DNA of 64,000 nucleotides from an uncultured Collinsella sp. (GCA_900756765.1 CAAELE010000001.1:62001-126000), one strand, 5' to 3'. Counted from the first letter of the stretch, positions 36,174 through 44,965 are shown. Program-made: numbers and translations. Notes: a model not told the origin generated them from the letters alone.

Positions 36174-36401
36174 TGGGCAAAAAAGGGCAAATATGAGTAC
36201 TGTTACCATTTTAGTAGCAGACAAAATCCCCCAAAATGACGTCCGGGCGAGCCCTACAGCCCCTTAAAGCAGCCAACCTGACTGGTTTAAGGCGTATTGG
36301 AGCCAATTTTAATGGACATACTATAGATTATGTTCATTATCTTCTTCGATGTAAATGCTATTCACTTAGCAACAGTACTCATATTTGGCATTTTTTGCCC
36401 A
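36174..36401. repeat. 228-bp AT-rich element with 31-bp terminal inverted repeats
   Basis: Arms 36174-36204 and 36371-36401 match at 29 of 31 positions; each contains AATATGAGTACTGTT or its complement. The interior is far more AT-rich than the surrounding DNA and codes for nothing visible. It resembles a MITE or a regulatory cruciform. The rest of the 35941-36483 gap has only terminator hairpins. Confidence 0.8.
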
Positions 36402-36434
36402 CTGCCATATAACTAACACCCTATAGCAGACAAA

Positions 36435-36465
36435 AACAGGCCGCAGCCCATCGCTGCGGCCTGTT
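36435..36465 (-). terminator. Terminator of the Nramp-like operon
   Basis: AACAGGCCGCAG pairs with CTGCGGCCTGTT around a 7-nt loop, with a TTTTT run on the minus strand, just beyond the stop at 36484. Confidence 0.85.
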
Positions 36466-36483
36466 CGGAGGCAAAAGTGGGCG

Positions 36484-37746
36484 CTAAGCGCTGTAGCCCA
36501 TCGCTTGCAGCACAAACATGACGACCGTCAGCACCGTAATCACGCCGATAGTCGCCCACGTGAGCACGTTCCATACGCGGCCGTTGCGGTTGGCGCCCAT
36601 AATGTGGCGATCCGCCGCGATAACCACCTGGAATACCAAGACTACGGGCAGCAGCACGCCGTTGATGACCTGCGAGGTCATCATAATCTGGAACAAATCG
36701 ACGCCAGGCATGAGCACCAACACGGCAGAAATGCCGATGATGGCCGTAATGATGCCGCGGTAAACCGGGGCCTCGTCCCAGCTGCGATCGGCGCCGCGCT
36801 CCCAGCCAAAAGCCTCGCAGATGGCACTCGACGTAACGCCCGGCAGCACGCAGGCAGCCAAAAAGCTCGCTGCGACCAGGCCCGAGGCAAACAGCACCGT
36901 GGACCACTGGCCCGCGATGGGCTCCAGCGCGCGGGCGGCATCGGCGGCATCGCTAATCTGAATACCCGCCGGGAACAGCACCGTACCGGTCGTGATGATA
37001 ATGAAGCCCGCAATGATATCAGCAGCGATCGAGCCGCTCACGGTATCAATACGCTGCAGCACGATGTCGTCCTCGCCCGCATTCTTATCGACCACGTTGT
37101 TCTGAGCCAAGAAGATCATCCACGGTGCGATGGTGGTACCGATCGTTGCGACCACGAGCGACACGTAGCTGGGGTCGTTTTGAATATTGGGGACGACCAA
37201 GTCGACCGCGACCTCGCCCCAGTTGGGGCCGGCCATAAACGCGGCGACGATGTAGGTCACGAACACGCAGCTTACCAGCAGCAGAATCTTCTCGATGCGC
37301 TGGAAACTGCCCGACATGGTAAGCATCCACACCAGCAGCGCCACGAGCGGCACCGAGATGCTCGCCGGAACGCCAAACAGAGCAAGGCCGCTCGCGATAC
37401 CCGCGAACTCCGAGATGGTCACCGCCGTGTTGGCGATCAACAGTGCCGCCATGGCCAGCACGCTCTTGCGCACGCCAAAGCGCTCGCGAATGAGCGACGC
37501 CAGGCCCTTACCCGTGACGCATCCGCAGCGCGCCGCGGTCTCCTGCGTCACGATAAGCAGCACGGTCATGACGGGAAGCATCCAGAGCATCTTGTAGCCA
37601 TAGCTGGCGCCCGCGCTGGAATACGTGGCGATGCCGCCGGCGTCATTGCCCGAAAGCGCCGCCAGAAGACCGGGGCCCATGGCGCCAAAGATGGCCGCGA
37701 TGGTCAGCTTTTGCTTGGTGCTCGGCTTTTGCTTCGTATTTTGCAC
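36484..37746 (-). CDS. Nramp-related transporter, probably NRMT-type magnesium transporter
   Basis: The protein has 420 aa with about 11 membrane helices and the SLC11 fold. The TM1 motif reads SGNDAGG where manganese/iron transporters have DPGN, and the TM6 motif reads TIAPWMIF where they have MPHN; the metal-coordinating Met is thus absent. Replacement of this Met is known from the NRMT clade, characterised in Eggerthella lenta as Mg2+ transporters. The gene starts with GTG at 37746, 8 bp after an MgtE-N/CBS protein gene, with AGGTGG upstream. That pairing also supports Mg2+ as the ion. Confidence 0.75.
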   Translation of the reverse strand: MQNTKQKPSTKQKLTIAAIFGAMGPGLLAALSGNDAGGIATYSSAGASYGYKMLWMLPVMTVLLIVTQETAARCGCVTGKGLASLIRERFGVRKSVLAMAALLIANTAVTISEFAGIASGLALFGVPASISVPLVALLVWMLTMSGSFQRIEKILLLVSCVFVTYIVAAFMAGPNWGEVAVDLVVPNIQNDPSYVSLVVATIGTTIAPWMIFLAQNNVVDKNAGEDDIVLQRIDTVSGSIAADIIAGFIIITTGTVLFPAGIQISDAADAARALEPIAGQWSTVLFASGLVAASFLAACVLPGVTSSAICEAFGWERGADRSWDEAPVYRGIITAIIGISAVLVLMPGVDLFQIMMTSQVINGVLLPVVLVFQVVIAADRHIMGANRNGRVWNVLTWATIGVITVLTVVMFVLQAMGYSA

Positions 37747-37754
37747 GCGACCAC

Positions 37755-39599
37755 CTACCCCATGACCGACATGGTGAGCAGCACCGCAGCAGCACAGTAC
37801 GCCACACACGAGATCATGACGGCGATGACGTTCATGGCGGTGCCCGACGTATTGAGGTCGTGCTCATCGCGCCAGAACAGCACCATCAGGTAAATCACGG
37901 CGCTCATGTTGCCCACCAGGCAGATGATGGCCGCGATGTTAAAGCAGCCGGTAAAGAGCTGCTCCTCAAGCATAGGGGCATCGAGGAACGCGGCGGTGCG
38001 CACCAGCTGCGCGCACAGGTAGGTCACGAGCGAAAGGATCAGGCCCATACCCGTGCTCTGGAAGAAGAATCCCAGGTACGGTTTGGGCTCGTCGTCGTGA
38101 CCGTCGTACTCGAGGAAGTAGTTCTTGACGAACGACACCATGCGCGAGGCCGCCAGCAGCACGAGCGGCATGGCGCACATGGGGAACACCACCAGATGCG
38201 CGGAGCCCAGCGCCGTCCCCAGCACCGTCGCCATAATGCACGAGGCGATGCCCCACACGACGACCCAGTACTGACGATGCACGAACCAGCTGAGCACGTT
38301 CGTCGAGTCGTCCGACGCGCTATCGCCCGAGCCGACACCGGCGATCTGCAGGTCCTCCTGATGCTCCTCGGCGATAACGTCCATGGCGTCGTCGAAGGTC
38401 ACGATACCCAGGATATGACGGTTCTCGTCGCAGACAGGGATGGCAACCAGGTCGTACTTGGTCATCTCGTCCGTCACGTCTTCCTGGTCCTCGTCGGGCG
38501 ACACATAGACCAGATCGCGATAGGCGAGCTGGCCCAGCGTGGCGTCGCGGTCGGCCACGATCAGCGTGCGCAGCGAAAGCACGCCCGTCAGCATGCCGCT
38601 CGGATCCTCGGTATAGACGTAATAGACGCTCTCAAAGTCCTCGTCGAGCTTGCGAATCGCCTCGATGGCATCGCCGACCGTCGCCGTGGCGGGCAGCGAG
38701 ACCAACTCCGAGGTCATGATGCGGCCGGCGGTGTTGTCCTCATAGCCCAGCAGATTACGAATCGCCTTCTCCTCCTTGACGCCCATCAGACGCAGGAGCT
38801 TCTCGGCCTTCTCATAATCGAGCTCGTCGATCAGGTCGGCGGCGTCGTCCGGGTCCATCATGGCCAGCATCGACGATGCGTCCGTATCGGACAGGCCCTC
38901 GAGCATCTCGGTCATGAGCTCGTCGTCATCGAACTCCGAGATGGCCTCGGCGGCCTGGGCGGTGTCGAGCTGCGCGAACACCTGCGCGCGCAGGCGCGGG
39001 TCGAGCTGCTCGATGATGTCGGCAATGTCAGCAGGATGCAGCTCGCCAAGCGTCTTGTGCGACACCGAGAGCTGGATGTTCTTAGTCGAGCGATCGAGCA
39101 GGTCCATGTAAGACCAGGCGATAATGTCCTCGCTGAGCGGCTTGCCAAGGTGCTTCATAAAGCCCTCGACGACATGCTCGAGTGTGGGGCTGATCGCGCG
39201 CAGCAGACCGCGGGCGCCAACTTCGGCACCCAGTAGGCGCAGCTGATTTTCGCCCGACATGGAAAACTTGATATCGTTTACGCGCACGACCTTCATACCC
39301 TGCGTGTCGACGATCTGCTTATTGAGAACGTCACGCGCCAGCAACAGCTCGGTCGGCTGCAGGTACGAAAAACGGATTTCAGTGGCCGACGTCTTAAGAT
39401 GTACACCCGTCTCGTCGATACGGTCGACCCATTTGCGCCAGCTGATCATAAACGGCGTCTTGCCGGGTCCGCGGAACGCGAGCGACGTCACGTGCGGGAA
39501 AACTTCGCCGGTGGCAATGCCAAAATCGTTAACCACGCCGAGCTTTTCGCCGTCGACGTCCAAGACCGGCAATTTGAGCATCTCACTCAGATAATTCAA
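37755..39599 (-). CDS. PRC/MgtE-N/CBS protein with a non-MgtE membrane domain
   Basis: The protein has 614 aa. An N-terminal PRC-barrel-like part (1 to ~120) precedes an MgtE intracellular N domain (~165-280, LHPADIADIIEQLDP), two CBS domains (~290-410, GRIMTSELVSLPATATV) and five or so helices (430-614). The helices lack the GGN.G.Q-type pore motifs of true MgtE, so this is probably a Mg2+-sensing partner and not the channel. The start is TTG at 39599 with GGGGAG upstream; ATG at 39581 is an alternative. It is tightly coupled to the Nramp-like gene downstream. Confidence 0.72.
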   Translation of the reverse strand: MNYLSEMLKLPVLDVDGEKLGVVNDFGIATGEVFPHVTSLAFRGPGKTPFMISWRKWVDRIDETGVHLKTSATEIRFSYLQPTELLLARDVLNKQIVDTQGMKVVRVNDIKFSMSGENQLRLLGAEVGARGLLRAISPTLEHVVEGFMKHLGKPLSEDIIAWSYMDLLDRSTKNIQLSVSHKTLGELHPADIADIIEQLDPRLRAQVFAQLDTAQAAEAISEFDDDELMTEMLEGLSDTDASSMLAMMDPDDAADLIDELDYEKAEKLLRLMGVKEEKAIRNLLGYEDNTAGRIMTSELVSLPATATVGDAIEAIRKLDEDFESVYYVYTEDPSGMLTGVLSLRTLIVADRDATLGQLAYRDLVYVSPDEDQEDVTDEMTKYDLVAIPVCDENRHILGIVTFDDAMDVIAEEHQEDLQIAGVGSGDSASDDSTNVLSWFVHRQYWVVVWGIASCIMATVLGTALGSAHLVVFPMCAMPLVLLAASRMVSFVKNYFLEYDGHDDEPKPYLGFFFQSTGMGLILSLVTYLCAQLVRTAAFLDAPMLEEQLFTGCFNIAAIICLVGNMSAVIYLMVLFWRDEHDLNTSGTAMNVIAVMISCVAYCAAAVLLTMSVMG

Positions 39600-39818
39600 T
39601 GGTGCTCCCCATCATTATTCCTGCGGACCGCGCGACCATGCCGGCACGCAATCCGTGGACTTTTAGATATGTATACGCATGCGCGGGCGGCACGCCGCTC
39701 GGCGCTCACACCCCGTGCACGCGCAGAAAGCACCTGCATGGGGTCATCGACTGTATGGTCGAGGTTTGGATTTCACCTGTAACCTTTCTCTTGACCCTCA
39801 TTAACCGCAGTAACTATA
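39600..39818 (-). promoter_or_regulatory. Leader of the magnesium-related operon with candidate -10 box
   Basis: On the minus strand a TATAGT box (39818-39813) would start a leader of about 200 nt. It contains GGGTCA/TGACCC and AGAAAG/CTTTCT pairings around a CGACCATACAGTCG hairpin, in an order that could form a pseudoknot. I do not see the M-box consensus. The stretch 39819-39940 has no feature. Confidence 0.35.
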
Positions 39819-39938
39819 GCATCAGCATCGCGCTGCGGCACCGAATTTATGCGCTGCACATTGCAGGCATACCAAACGCTGACGTATCCGTGGCATAGAG
39901 CCGGATGAGCACAGTGGGACAAAGCGATTAAGACCGTC

Positions 39939-39976
39939 CTAAACGACCAGTCGTTTAAGCACGTCCCCGATGACTA
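39939..39976. repeat. GGGGAC-family repeat abutting a stop codon
   Basis: CAGTCGTTTAAGCACGTCCC at about 39948-39967 is followed by CGATGACTA, whose complement forms the TAG stop of the deacetylase-like gene. Confidence 0.75.
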
Positions 39977-41380
39977 CTCTGTGGTGTCGTCGTCCTCGGG
40001 GAGTTGGGGGAACACGGCGTTTTTGGGCATGGAAACCTTGGTGAGCGAGGTGAGCTTTTTGCTCAATGCCGTATCCGTCTTGACCAGGTCGCTGAGCGTC
40101 ACGATCTTGTAGCCGTCGGCGACAAGGCCATCGATAATCTGCGGCAGCGCCTCGAGCGTCTGCTCGGCGCACTCATCGCTATCGGTGAGCAGCACAATAT
40201 TGCCCGGCGTCATCGAGTCGAGCACGGTCGATACTTGCTCGTCAGCGCCGTTGAGCAGCCAGTCGCCCGAATCGATATTCCACGAAACCACGGCGGACAC
40301 CAGGTCCATCGAGTCAATCCAGTTTTGCTCGTCAAACGCGGCGTAGGGGGCACGCAGCAACATCGTCTCGACGCCGGTCGCTGACTTAATCGCCTCGGTG
40401 CCCTTCGTGATCTGCTTGCGCACCGTCTCGCGATCCTCGCCCTTGAGCGAATCATCGCTGTAGCTGTTGGAGCCGACCTCGCACCCGGCATCGACAATCG
40501 CTTTGGCAGTAGCGGGAGAGGCCTCAGCCGCATCGCCCGAAAGGAAGAATGTCGCCGTGACGCCCTTTTCCTCGAGCACCTGCAAGATCTGCTTGGTCGC
40601 TCCGCTCGGACCCTCGTCAAATGTCAGGGCCACGTACTTTTCGTTGCCCTTGGGCGCTACGCTTGCGCACTCGACCACGCAGTCGGTGGCGGGAACGACC
40701 TCGCCGCGGTCCTGCGTCTTGCCCGACTGCTCGCCGACCCATACCTCGGAGCGGCCCTGAACGCCCCAGGTTTTGACATACTCAATGGCGCCCGTGCCCT
40801 CGACCTTAAGCTTTGGCTCGATAGTCGTGGCCTGGACCTCGTGCTTTTCGTACACGTTGCGGCCGTCCTTGACCGTCACCTTCTCGCCACCCGTAAGCTC
40901 GCGACTATCCCATTTGCCTTGCTTCACGCGCTTGCCGTCGACCTTCACCGACAGCTTTTCGCCGCCATGGCGCTTGAGCACGCTATCGTCGACGGCCAGC
41001 AGATCGCCGGCGTCGTACGTTTCGGTCAGGCTTTGATCGTCGATGAGATTCTGCAACGTAGAGCCCACGCGCACCGCGGTCTTTTGCCCGTTGAGCTCCA
41101 CGTCCACGCTGCGGTTGACGTAGCCCACGACGGCAGCGATAAACAGCACGAGCGCGCAACCCACGGCGATGAGCGCATAGGGCAGGCGGGACGGCCGGCG
41201 CGGCGAGCGCCCGTTGCCGATGCGCGCGCTGCGATCGCTAAACCCACGGCTATGGTTGAGGTACATCGCGCCGGGCTTACGGCGACGTCGACGCTGACCG
41301 CTGGGCAGCTGCCCCAGGTCGCGGCGTGCCGTCGGACGCGTACCCGAGCGCCCGTTTAAGTTAGATCCGTTTTGGCGCAT
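39974..41380 (-). CDS. Polysaccharide-deacetylase-like membrane protein lacking metal-site histidines
   Basis: The protein has 468 aa. An Arg-rich cytoplasmic tail precedes one membrane helix (68-88), a DUF348/G5-like beta region (90-190) and a NodB-type domain (245-435) outside the cell. Of the NodB motifs, TFDEGP (253-258), RAPY (343-346) and DSGDW (370-374) are kept, but the HxxxH motif reads SNSYSDDS (304-311) and the LLHD motif reads LLTD (397-400). The metal triad is therefore broken. GGGAGGG precedes the ATG. It may bind wall glycans without deacetylating them. Confidence 0.78.
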   Translation of the reverse strand: MRQNGSNLNGRSGTRPTARRDLGQLPSGQRRRRRKPGAMYLNHSRGFSDRSARIGNGRSPRRPSRLPYALIAVGCALVLFIAAVVGYVNRSVDVELNGQKTAVRVGSTLQNLIDDQSLTETYDAGDLLAVDDSVLKRHGGEKLSVKVDGKRVKQGKWDSRELTGGEKVTVKDGRNVYEKHEVQATTIEPKLKVEGTGAIEYVKTWGVQGRSEVWVGEQSGKTQDRGEVVPATDCVVECASVAPKGNEKYVALTFDEGPSGATKQILQVLEEKGVTATFFLSGDAAEASPATAKAIVDAGCEVGSNSYSDDSLKGEDRETVRKQITKGTEAIKSATGVETMLLRAPYAAFDEQNWIDSMDLVSAVVSWNIDSGDWLLNGADEQVSTVLDSMTPGNIVLLTDSDECAEQTLEALPQIIDGLVADGYKIVTLSDLVKTDTALSKKLTSLTKVSMPKNAVFPQLPEDDDTTE

Positions 41381-41401
41381 GTGCCCTCCCCCATAAACAC
41401 A

Positions 41402-41431
41402 GCGAGCCGGAGCAATATGTCTCCGGCTCGC
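41402..41431 (-). terminator. Terminator of the YtxH-PRC operon
   Basis: GCGAGCCGGAG and CTCCGGCTCGC form an 11-bp stem with an 8-nt loop, downstream of the minus-strand stop at 41453. Confidence 0.7.
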
Positions 41432-41452
41432 CTCCCATCATTTGGTATGTCG

Positions 41453-42208
41453 CTATTTGCTAGCTTTTGACGAGCCCCCGCTCGCCTTCTGATATTCGTC
41501 CTTAAAGGCCTTGAACATACCGCGCGTCTTGCCGAGCTGCTTGCCCAGCGCGCGGCTGCCCTTGTCCACGGCGACCGATCCCTTGTCATCGAGCACCTTG
41601 GCGCCCTTTTTGACCTTATCGCCCACCACGACACTGGCCTCGGCAGCCTTGGCGGCCGCGCCGCCCGAATACCCGAGCGTCTTGACCTCGTCCGAGACAA
41701 TCATCGCGCCGTTCTCGTAGCCGCGCAGCATCGTCGGCGGCACCTGCGTGTCGCCCACCAGCACGCTCGAAGCGGCACCGGCGGTCACGTAGAACATCTG
41801 CACAATACCCGAGCGCGGCTTGAACTCAACGTCCGAGCAGTAGCCCACGACATCGCCCGATTCCGTGCGCACGTCCATGCCAACCCAGATGATGCAATCG
41901 TCCAGGTTGATATCGAGGCGCTTGGCCGCGGCGGCATCGTAGGTGCCCTTGACGTCGTCGACCGCGACAGCGCCCTCATAGACGCCGATGGCATCGAGTG
42001 CCACAAAGCGGTCGGGACGCTCAATCATGCCCGCGATATCGGACTGGCGGACCATAAAGCCCACCACGCGCGTGCCGCCCGGGGTAAAGACGGGAAAGTG
42101 AATCTTGCCGAGCTTTTTAGGGGTGCGCGGCGTGCCGTCCTTTTTGGTGCGCTTGTCTTCGGCAGGCTTACGATAAACCTTGACGCCGACAAAATCCCCT
42201 GCGCGCAT
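41453..42208 (-). CDS. PRC-barrel domain protein
   Basis: The protein has 251 aa. Two PRC-barrel-like repeats are visible (GKIHFPVFTPGGTRVVGFMV and SGDVVGYCSDVEFKPRSG), then a Lys/Ala-rich tail. There is no signal peptide or membrane helix. Its ATG shares one base with the stop of the YtxH gene (TAATG), so they are coupled. A PRC-like part also occurs in the MgtE-N protein nearby. Function is unknown; PRC barrels are often protein-binding modules. Confidence 0.7.
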   Translation of the reverse strand: MRAGDFVGVKVYRKPAEDKRTKKDGTPRTPKKLGKIHFPVFTPGGTRVVGFMVRQSDIAGMIERPDRFVALDAIGVYEGAVAVDDVKGTYDAAAAKRLDINLDDCIIWVGMDVRTESGDVVGYCSDVEFKPRSGIVQMFYVTAGAASSVLVGDTQVPPTMLRGYENGAMIVSDEVKTLGYSGGAAAKAAEASVVVGDKVKKGAKVLDDKGSVAVDKGSRALGKQLGKTRGMFKAFKDEYQKASGGSSKASK

Positions 42209-42597
42209 TATGCCTCGGTCGAGGGCTCCGTGGCCTCGGTGCCGGCCTCGGTGACGTTCTCGACCACGACGTCGGCAGCGGGCGTCACGTTGCCGCCCGA
42301 GATGGCGTCGTTGAGCTGCTCGCGAAGCTGGTCCATGCGCTCGCGGGCCAGGTCGACCTTGGCGCGCAGGTCATCGGTCTTGGCGTCGACCATCGGACCA
42401 AAGTCGTTGACCGCGGCACGAGCCTCCTCGGCACTGTGCTCGTAGGTGTCACGCATGTTGTCCCAGGCGTCGTTGGCGATATCGGCGGCCATGGCGCGGG
42501 TCTCGGCACCCGAGCGCGGGGCCAGAGCAACGCCGATGATAGCGCCGGCGGCAGCACCAAAGAGCGCACCGGAGACAAAGCTGAAAGTCTTTCCCAT
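42208..42597 (-). CDS. YtxH-like small membrane protein
   Basis: The protein has 129 aa. The N-terminal glycine-zipper helix FVSGALFGAAAGAIIGVALA runs into APRSGAETR, the YtxH signature. A long amphipathic helix or coiled coil and an acidic tail follow. The ATG at 42597 is preferred over 42603 because it gives 7-nt spacing from GGAGAGG. YtxH proteins are stress-associated membrane proteins of unclear function. Confidence 0.75.
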   Translation of the reverse strand: MGKTFSFVSGALFGAAAGAIIGVALAPRSGAETRAMAADIANDAWDNMRDTYEHSAEEARAAVNDFGPMVDAKTDDLRAKVDLARERMDQLREQLNDAISGGNVTPAADVVVENVTEAGTEATEPSTEA

Positions 42598-42733
42598 GAT
42601 CATTCCTCTCCTGCGGGCACCTCGATGCCCACCGTTTGAATGCTGTCCATTATACCCGCAGCGCAACACTTGCCGTCGCGCTCATCTGCGTACGGTAAAA
42701 GCGCAGGTACATGATGGTGATAAGCGAGTAAAC

Positions 42734-43567
42734 CTACTCCTGCGGCATAGCCGGCATGGCGACCGTGGCGGCCGGGTTCTCGCCGGCGCCATCGACGAGC
42801 GGCAGGTTGCCCTCGTGCGCCGAGCCGGACGGGGCCGTTGCCGCACCGCCAAAGACGGCCGCGGGGGCCTCGTGGTTCTCGGCGACCGCACCCTCGGTAT
42901 CGATTGGCATCTGCGGCTCGTCGTCAAAGCTCGGGACGCCTTGGGGCTCCGCAGGCTCGGGCTCAGCAGGCGCCTCGGCAACGGCCTCAGTGTCGGCATC
43001 GGCGGGAGCGTCGCCCTCGGGCGCATCCTCGGCCACGTCCTCACCGTTCGCAGCGGCAACGGCCTCGTGCGGGTCCTTGCCCTCGGCCTCGGCACGCATG
43101 CCCAGCACCAGGTTGCGCAGGCCCGCGACCGTGCCTTCCACGTCGGGGGCCGGCTGATCGGCATGCAGGTACGCCCAGTCCATCATAAAGGTCGCCGACG
43201 ACAGCGCGCCGATGGCCAACGCATCGTCGGGACACGAAAGCTCGACCTCAAAGACACGCTCGTCATGCTCGCTCACGCGGGTGCGACCGCACGAGATGCT
43301 GCCGGCAAGACCGGTCTCGTTCATGAGCTCGACCGTCACGTGCTCCAGCAGGTGGCAAAGCTCGGTCTGGCCCATGCAGTCCTGGAATTCGCGACCCGAA
43401 TCGCCCAGGCACAGATGCTTGGCAATCGCGGGCACCAAGTAGTACACGCGCGCCGTGGCCTCGATATCCTCCGAGGTCATGAGCGGCATGCCGGGGTTCA
43501 CCAGCATATGCGCGCAAATCTTGTCCTCGCTGACGGTGACCTTAAGGATGTTGAACAGGCCTGCCAT
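42734..43567 (-). CDS. Unknown protein with a cyanophycin-synthetase-like N-terminal motif
   Basis: The protein has 277 aa. The first ~155 residues are globular and contain HLCLG, then F...GQTELCHLLEHVTVELM (about 51-82), which resembles the N-terminal domain of cyanophycin synthetases (H.C...F...GT...HV.EH...EL). The remaining ~120 residues are disordered, rich in Ala, Glu and Pro. There is no ATP-grasp or Mur-ligase domain. GGGGAG precedes the ATG. It lies 24 bp after the CorC-like gene and may be co-transcribed with it. Confidence 0.6.
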   Translation of the reverse strand: MAGLFNILKVTVSEDKICAHMLVNPGMPLMTSEDIEATARVYYLVPAIAKHLCLGDSGREFQDCMGQTELCHLLEHVTVELMNETGLAGSISCGRTRVSEHDERVFEVELSCPDDALAIGALSSATFMMDWAYLHADQPAPDVEGTVAGLRNLVLGMRAEAEGKDPHEAVAAANGEDVAEDAPEGDAPADADTEAVAEAPAEPEPAEPQGVPSFDDEPQMPIDTEGAVAENHEAPAAVFGGAATAPSGSAHEGNLPLVDGAGENPAATVAMPAMPQE

Positions 43568-43591
43568 AACTCTCCCCTACTCTTCCTTGCC

Positions 43592-44965
43592 CTACTCGTC
43601 GCCATCGTGCGGATCCACAGAGCCCGCACCCGACGCCGCCGGCTTCTCTGCCGAGGACTCGGAATCCTTCTTATCGGTTTCGGCCGGAGCGATCACGCGA
43701 ATGAGCGAGATGCGCTGGCCACGCATCGACTGTACCTTGAACTTGTACCCTGCGACCTCAAACACCTCTCCGATGTCGGGTACCGAGTCGCAAAGCTCCA
43801 AAATCCAGCCGGCGATGGTCTCATAATCATCGCTTTCCTCGAGCGGCCAACCAAGCTCAATCGCGTCATCGCACGAAAAACGCCCATCGACGAGCCACTC
43901 GCGGCGCGAAAGGCGCGTGAGGTACTTGTTGTCGGGATCGAACTCGTCCTCGATCTCGCCGACGATCTCCTCGACGATATCTTCGATGGTGATGATGCCG
44001 GCCGTGCCGCCGTACTCGTCCACGACGACCACGATCTGGTCGTGCGAGGTCTGCATCTCGGACAGCAGCGGCAGGATGTCCTTGGTATCGGGCACAAATG
44101 TGGCATCGCGCAAATAGCTGGCGATGGGCTGGTCGCCCTTGCCGTCGAGCGCGGGCTGGATCAGGTCCTTGATGTGCGCGATTCCCGCGACGTTGTCGGG
44201 GTCCTCGTGATAGACGGGGATGCGGCTGAAGCCGGTCTGGCGCATGGTGGACAACACGTCGGCGACCGTCTCGTCGTCCTCGCACATGGTGGTGTCCACG
44301 CGCGGCACCATGACCTCGCGAGCCACGGTGTCGCCCAGGTCGAAGATCTCGTGGATCATGCGCTTTTCCTCGTCGAGCAGGTCGTCCTGCTCCGAGACCA
44401 TGTACTTGATCTCTTCCTCCGAGACGTTCTGGCGGTCATCGGCGCTCTTGATGCGCAGAATGCGGGCCAGGCCGTCGGAGCAGGCGCCGGTCAGCCACAC
44501 GAGCGGGCGGGCGATCTTTTGGAACACGGAGAGCGGTCCCACAACCTGCTTGGATACGCCCTCGGCGTTAGCAAGGCCGATGCGCTTGGGCACGAGCTCG
44601 CCGATCACGATGGACACAAAGGCGACGGCGACGGTGATGATGACCGGCGCCAGGCCGCGCGCGATGGCGGAAAGCGGCGCGATGCCAAAGCTCATGAGCC
44701 ACGTGGCAAGCGGGTCGGACAGGCTCGTCGACGCGACGGCAGACGAGGCGAAGCCCACGAGCGTGATGGCGACCTGAATGGTGGCCAACAGCTGATCGGA
44801 GTCGGCGGCGAGCTGGACGGCGCGCTCGGCGCGCTTATCGCCCTCCTCGGCATCGTGCTCCAACACGGCGCGCTTAGCCGTGGTGAGAGCCATCTCGGAC
44901 ATGGAGAAGTAGCTGTTGATAAGCGTCAGGACAAGCGTGGTAATAAGGGAGATGGTTATGTCCAT
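43592..44965 (-). CDS. CNNM/CorC-type CBS membrane protein (hemolysin-C family)
   Basis: The protein has 457 aa. A DUF21/CNNM domain of about four helices (1-190) precedes two CBS domains (VAREVMVPRVDTTMCEDDET; DQIVVVVDEYGGTAGIITIED) and a C-terminal CorC_HlyC domain. Bacterial CNNM/CorC proteins export or control Mg2+ and Co2+. GGGAGATGGTT lies upstream of the ATG. With MgtA and the Nramp-like pair it makes a third magnesium-linked locus in the window. Confidence 0.88.
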   Translation of the reverse strand: MDITISLITTLVLTLINSYFSMSEMALTTAKRAVLEHDAEEGDKRAERAVQLAADSDQLLATIQVAITLVGFASSAVASTSLSDPLATWLMSFGIAPLSAIARGLAPVIITVAVAFVSIVIGELVPKRIGLANAEGVSKQVVGPLSVFQKIARPLVWLTGACSDGLARILRIKSADDRQNVSEEEIKYMVSEQDDLLDEEKRMIHEIFDLGDTVAREVMVPRVDTTMCEDDETVADVLSTMRQTGFSRIPVYHEDPDNVAGIAHIKDLIQPALDGKGDQPIASYLRDATFVPDTKDILPLLSEMQTSHDQIVVVVDEYGGTAGIITIEDIVEEIVGEIEDEFDPDNKYLTRLSRREWLVDGRFSCDDAIELGWPLEESDDYETIAGWILELCDSVPDIGEVFEVAGYKFKVQSMRGQRISLIRVIAPAETDKKDSESSAEKPAASGAGSVDPHDGDE

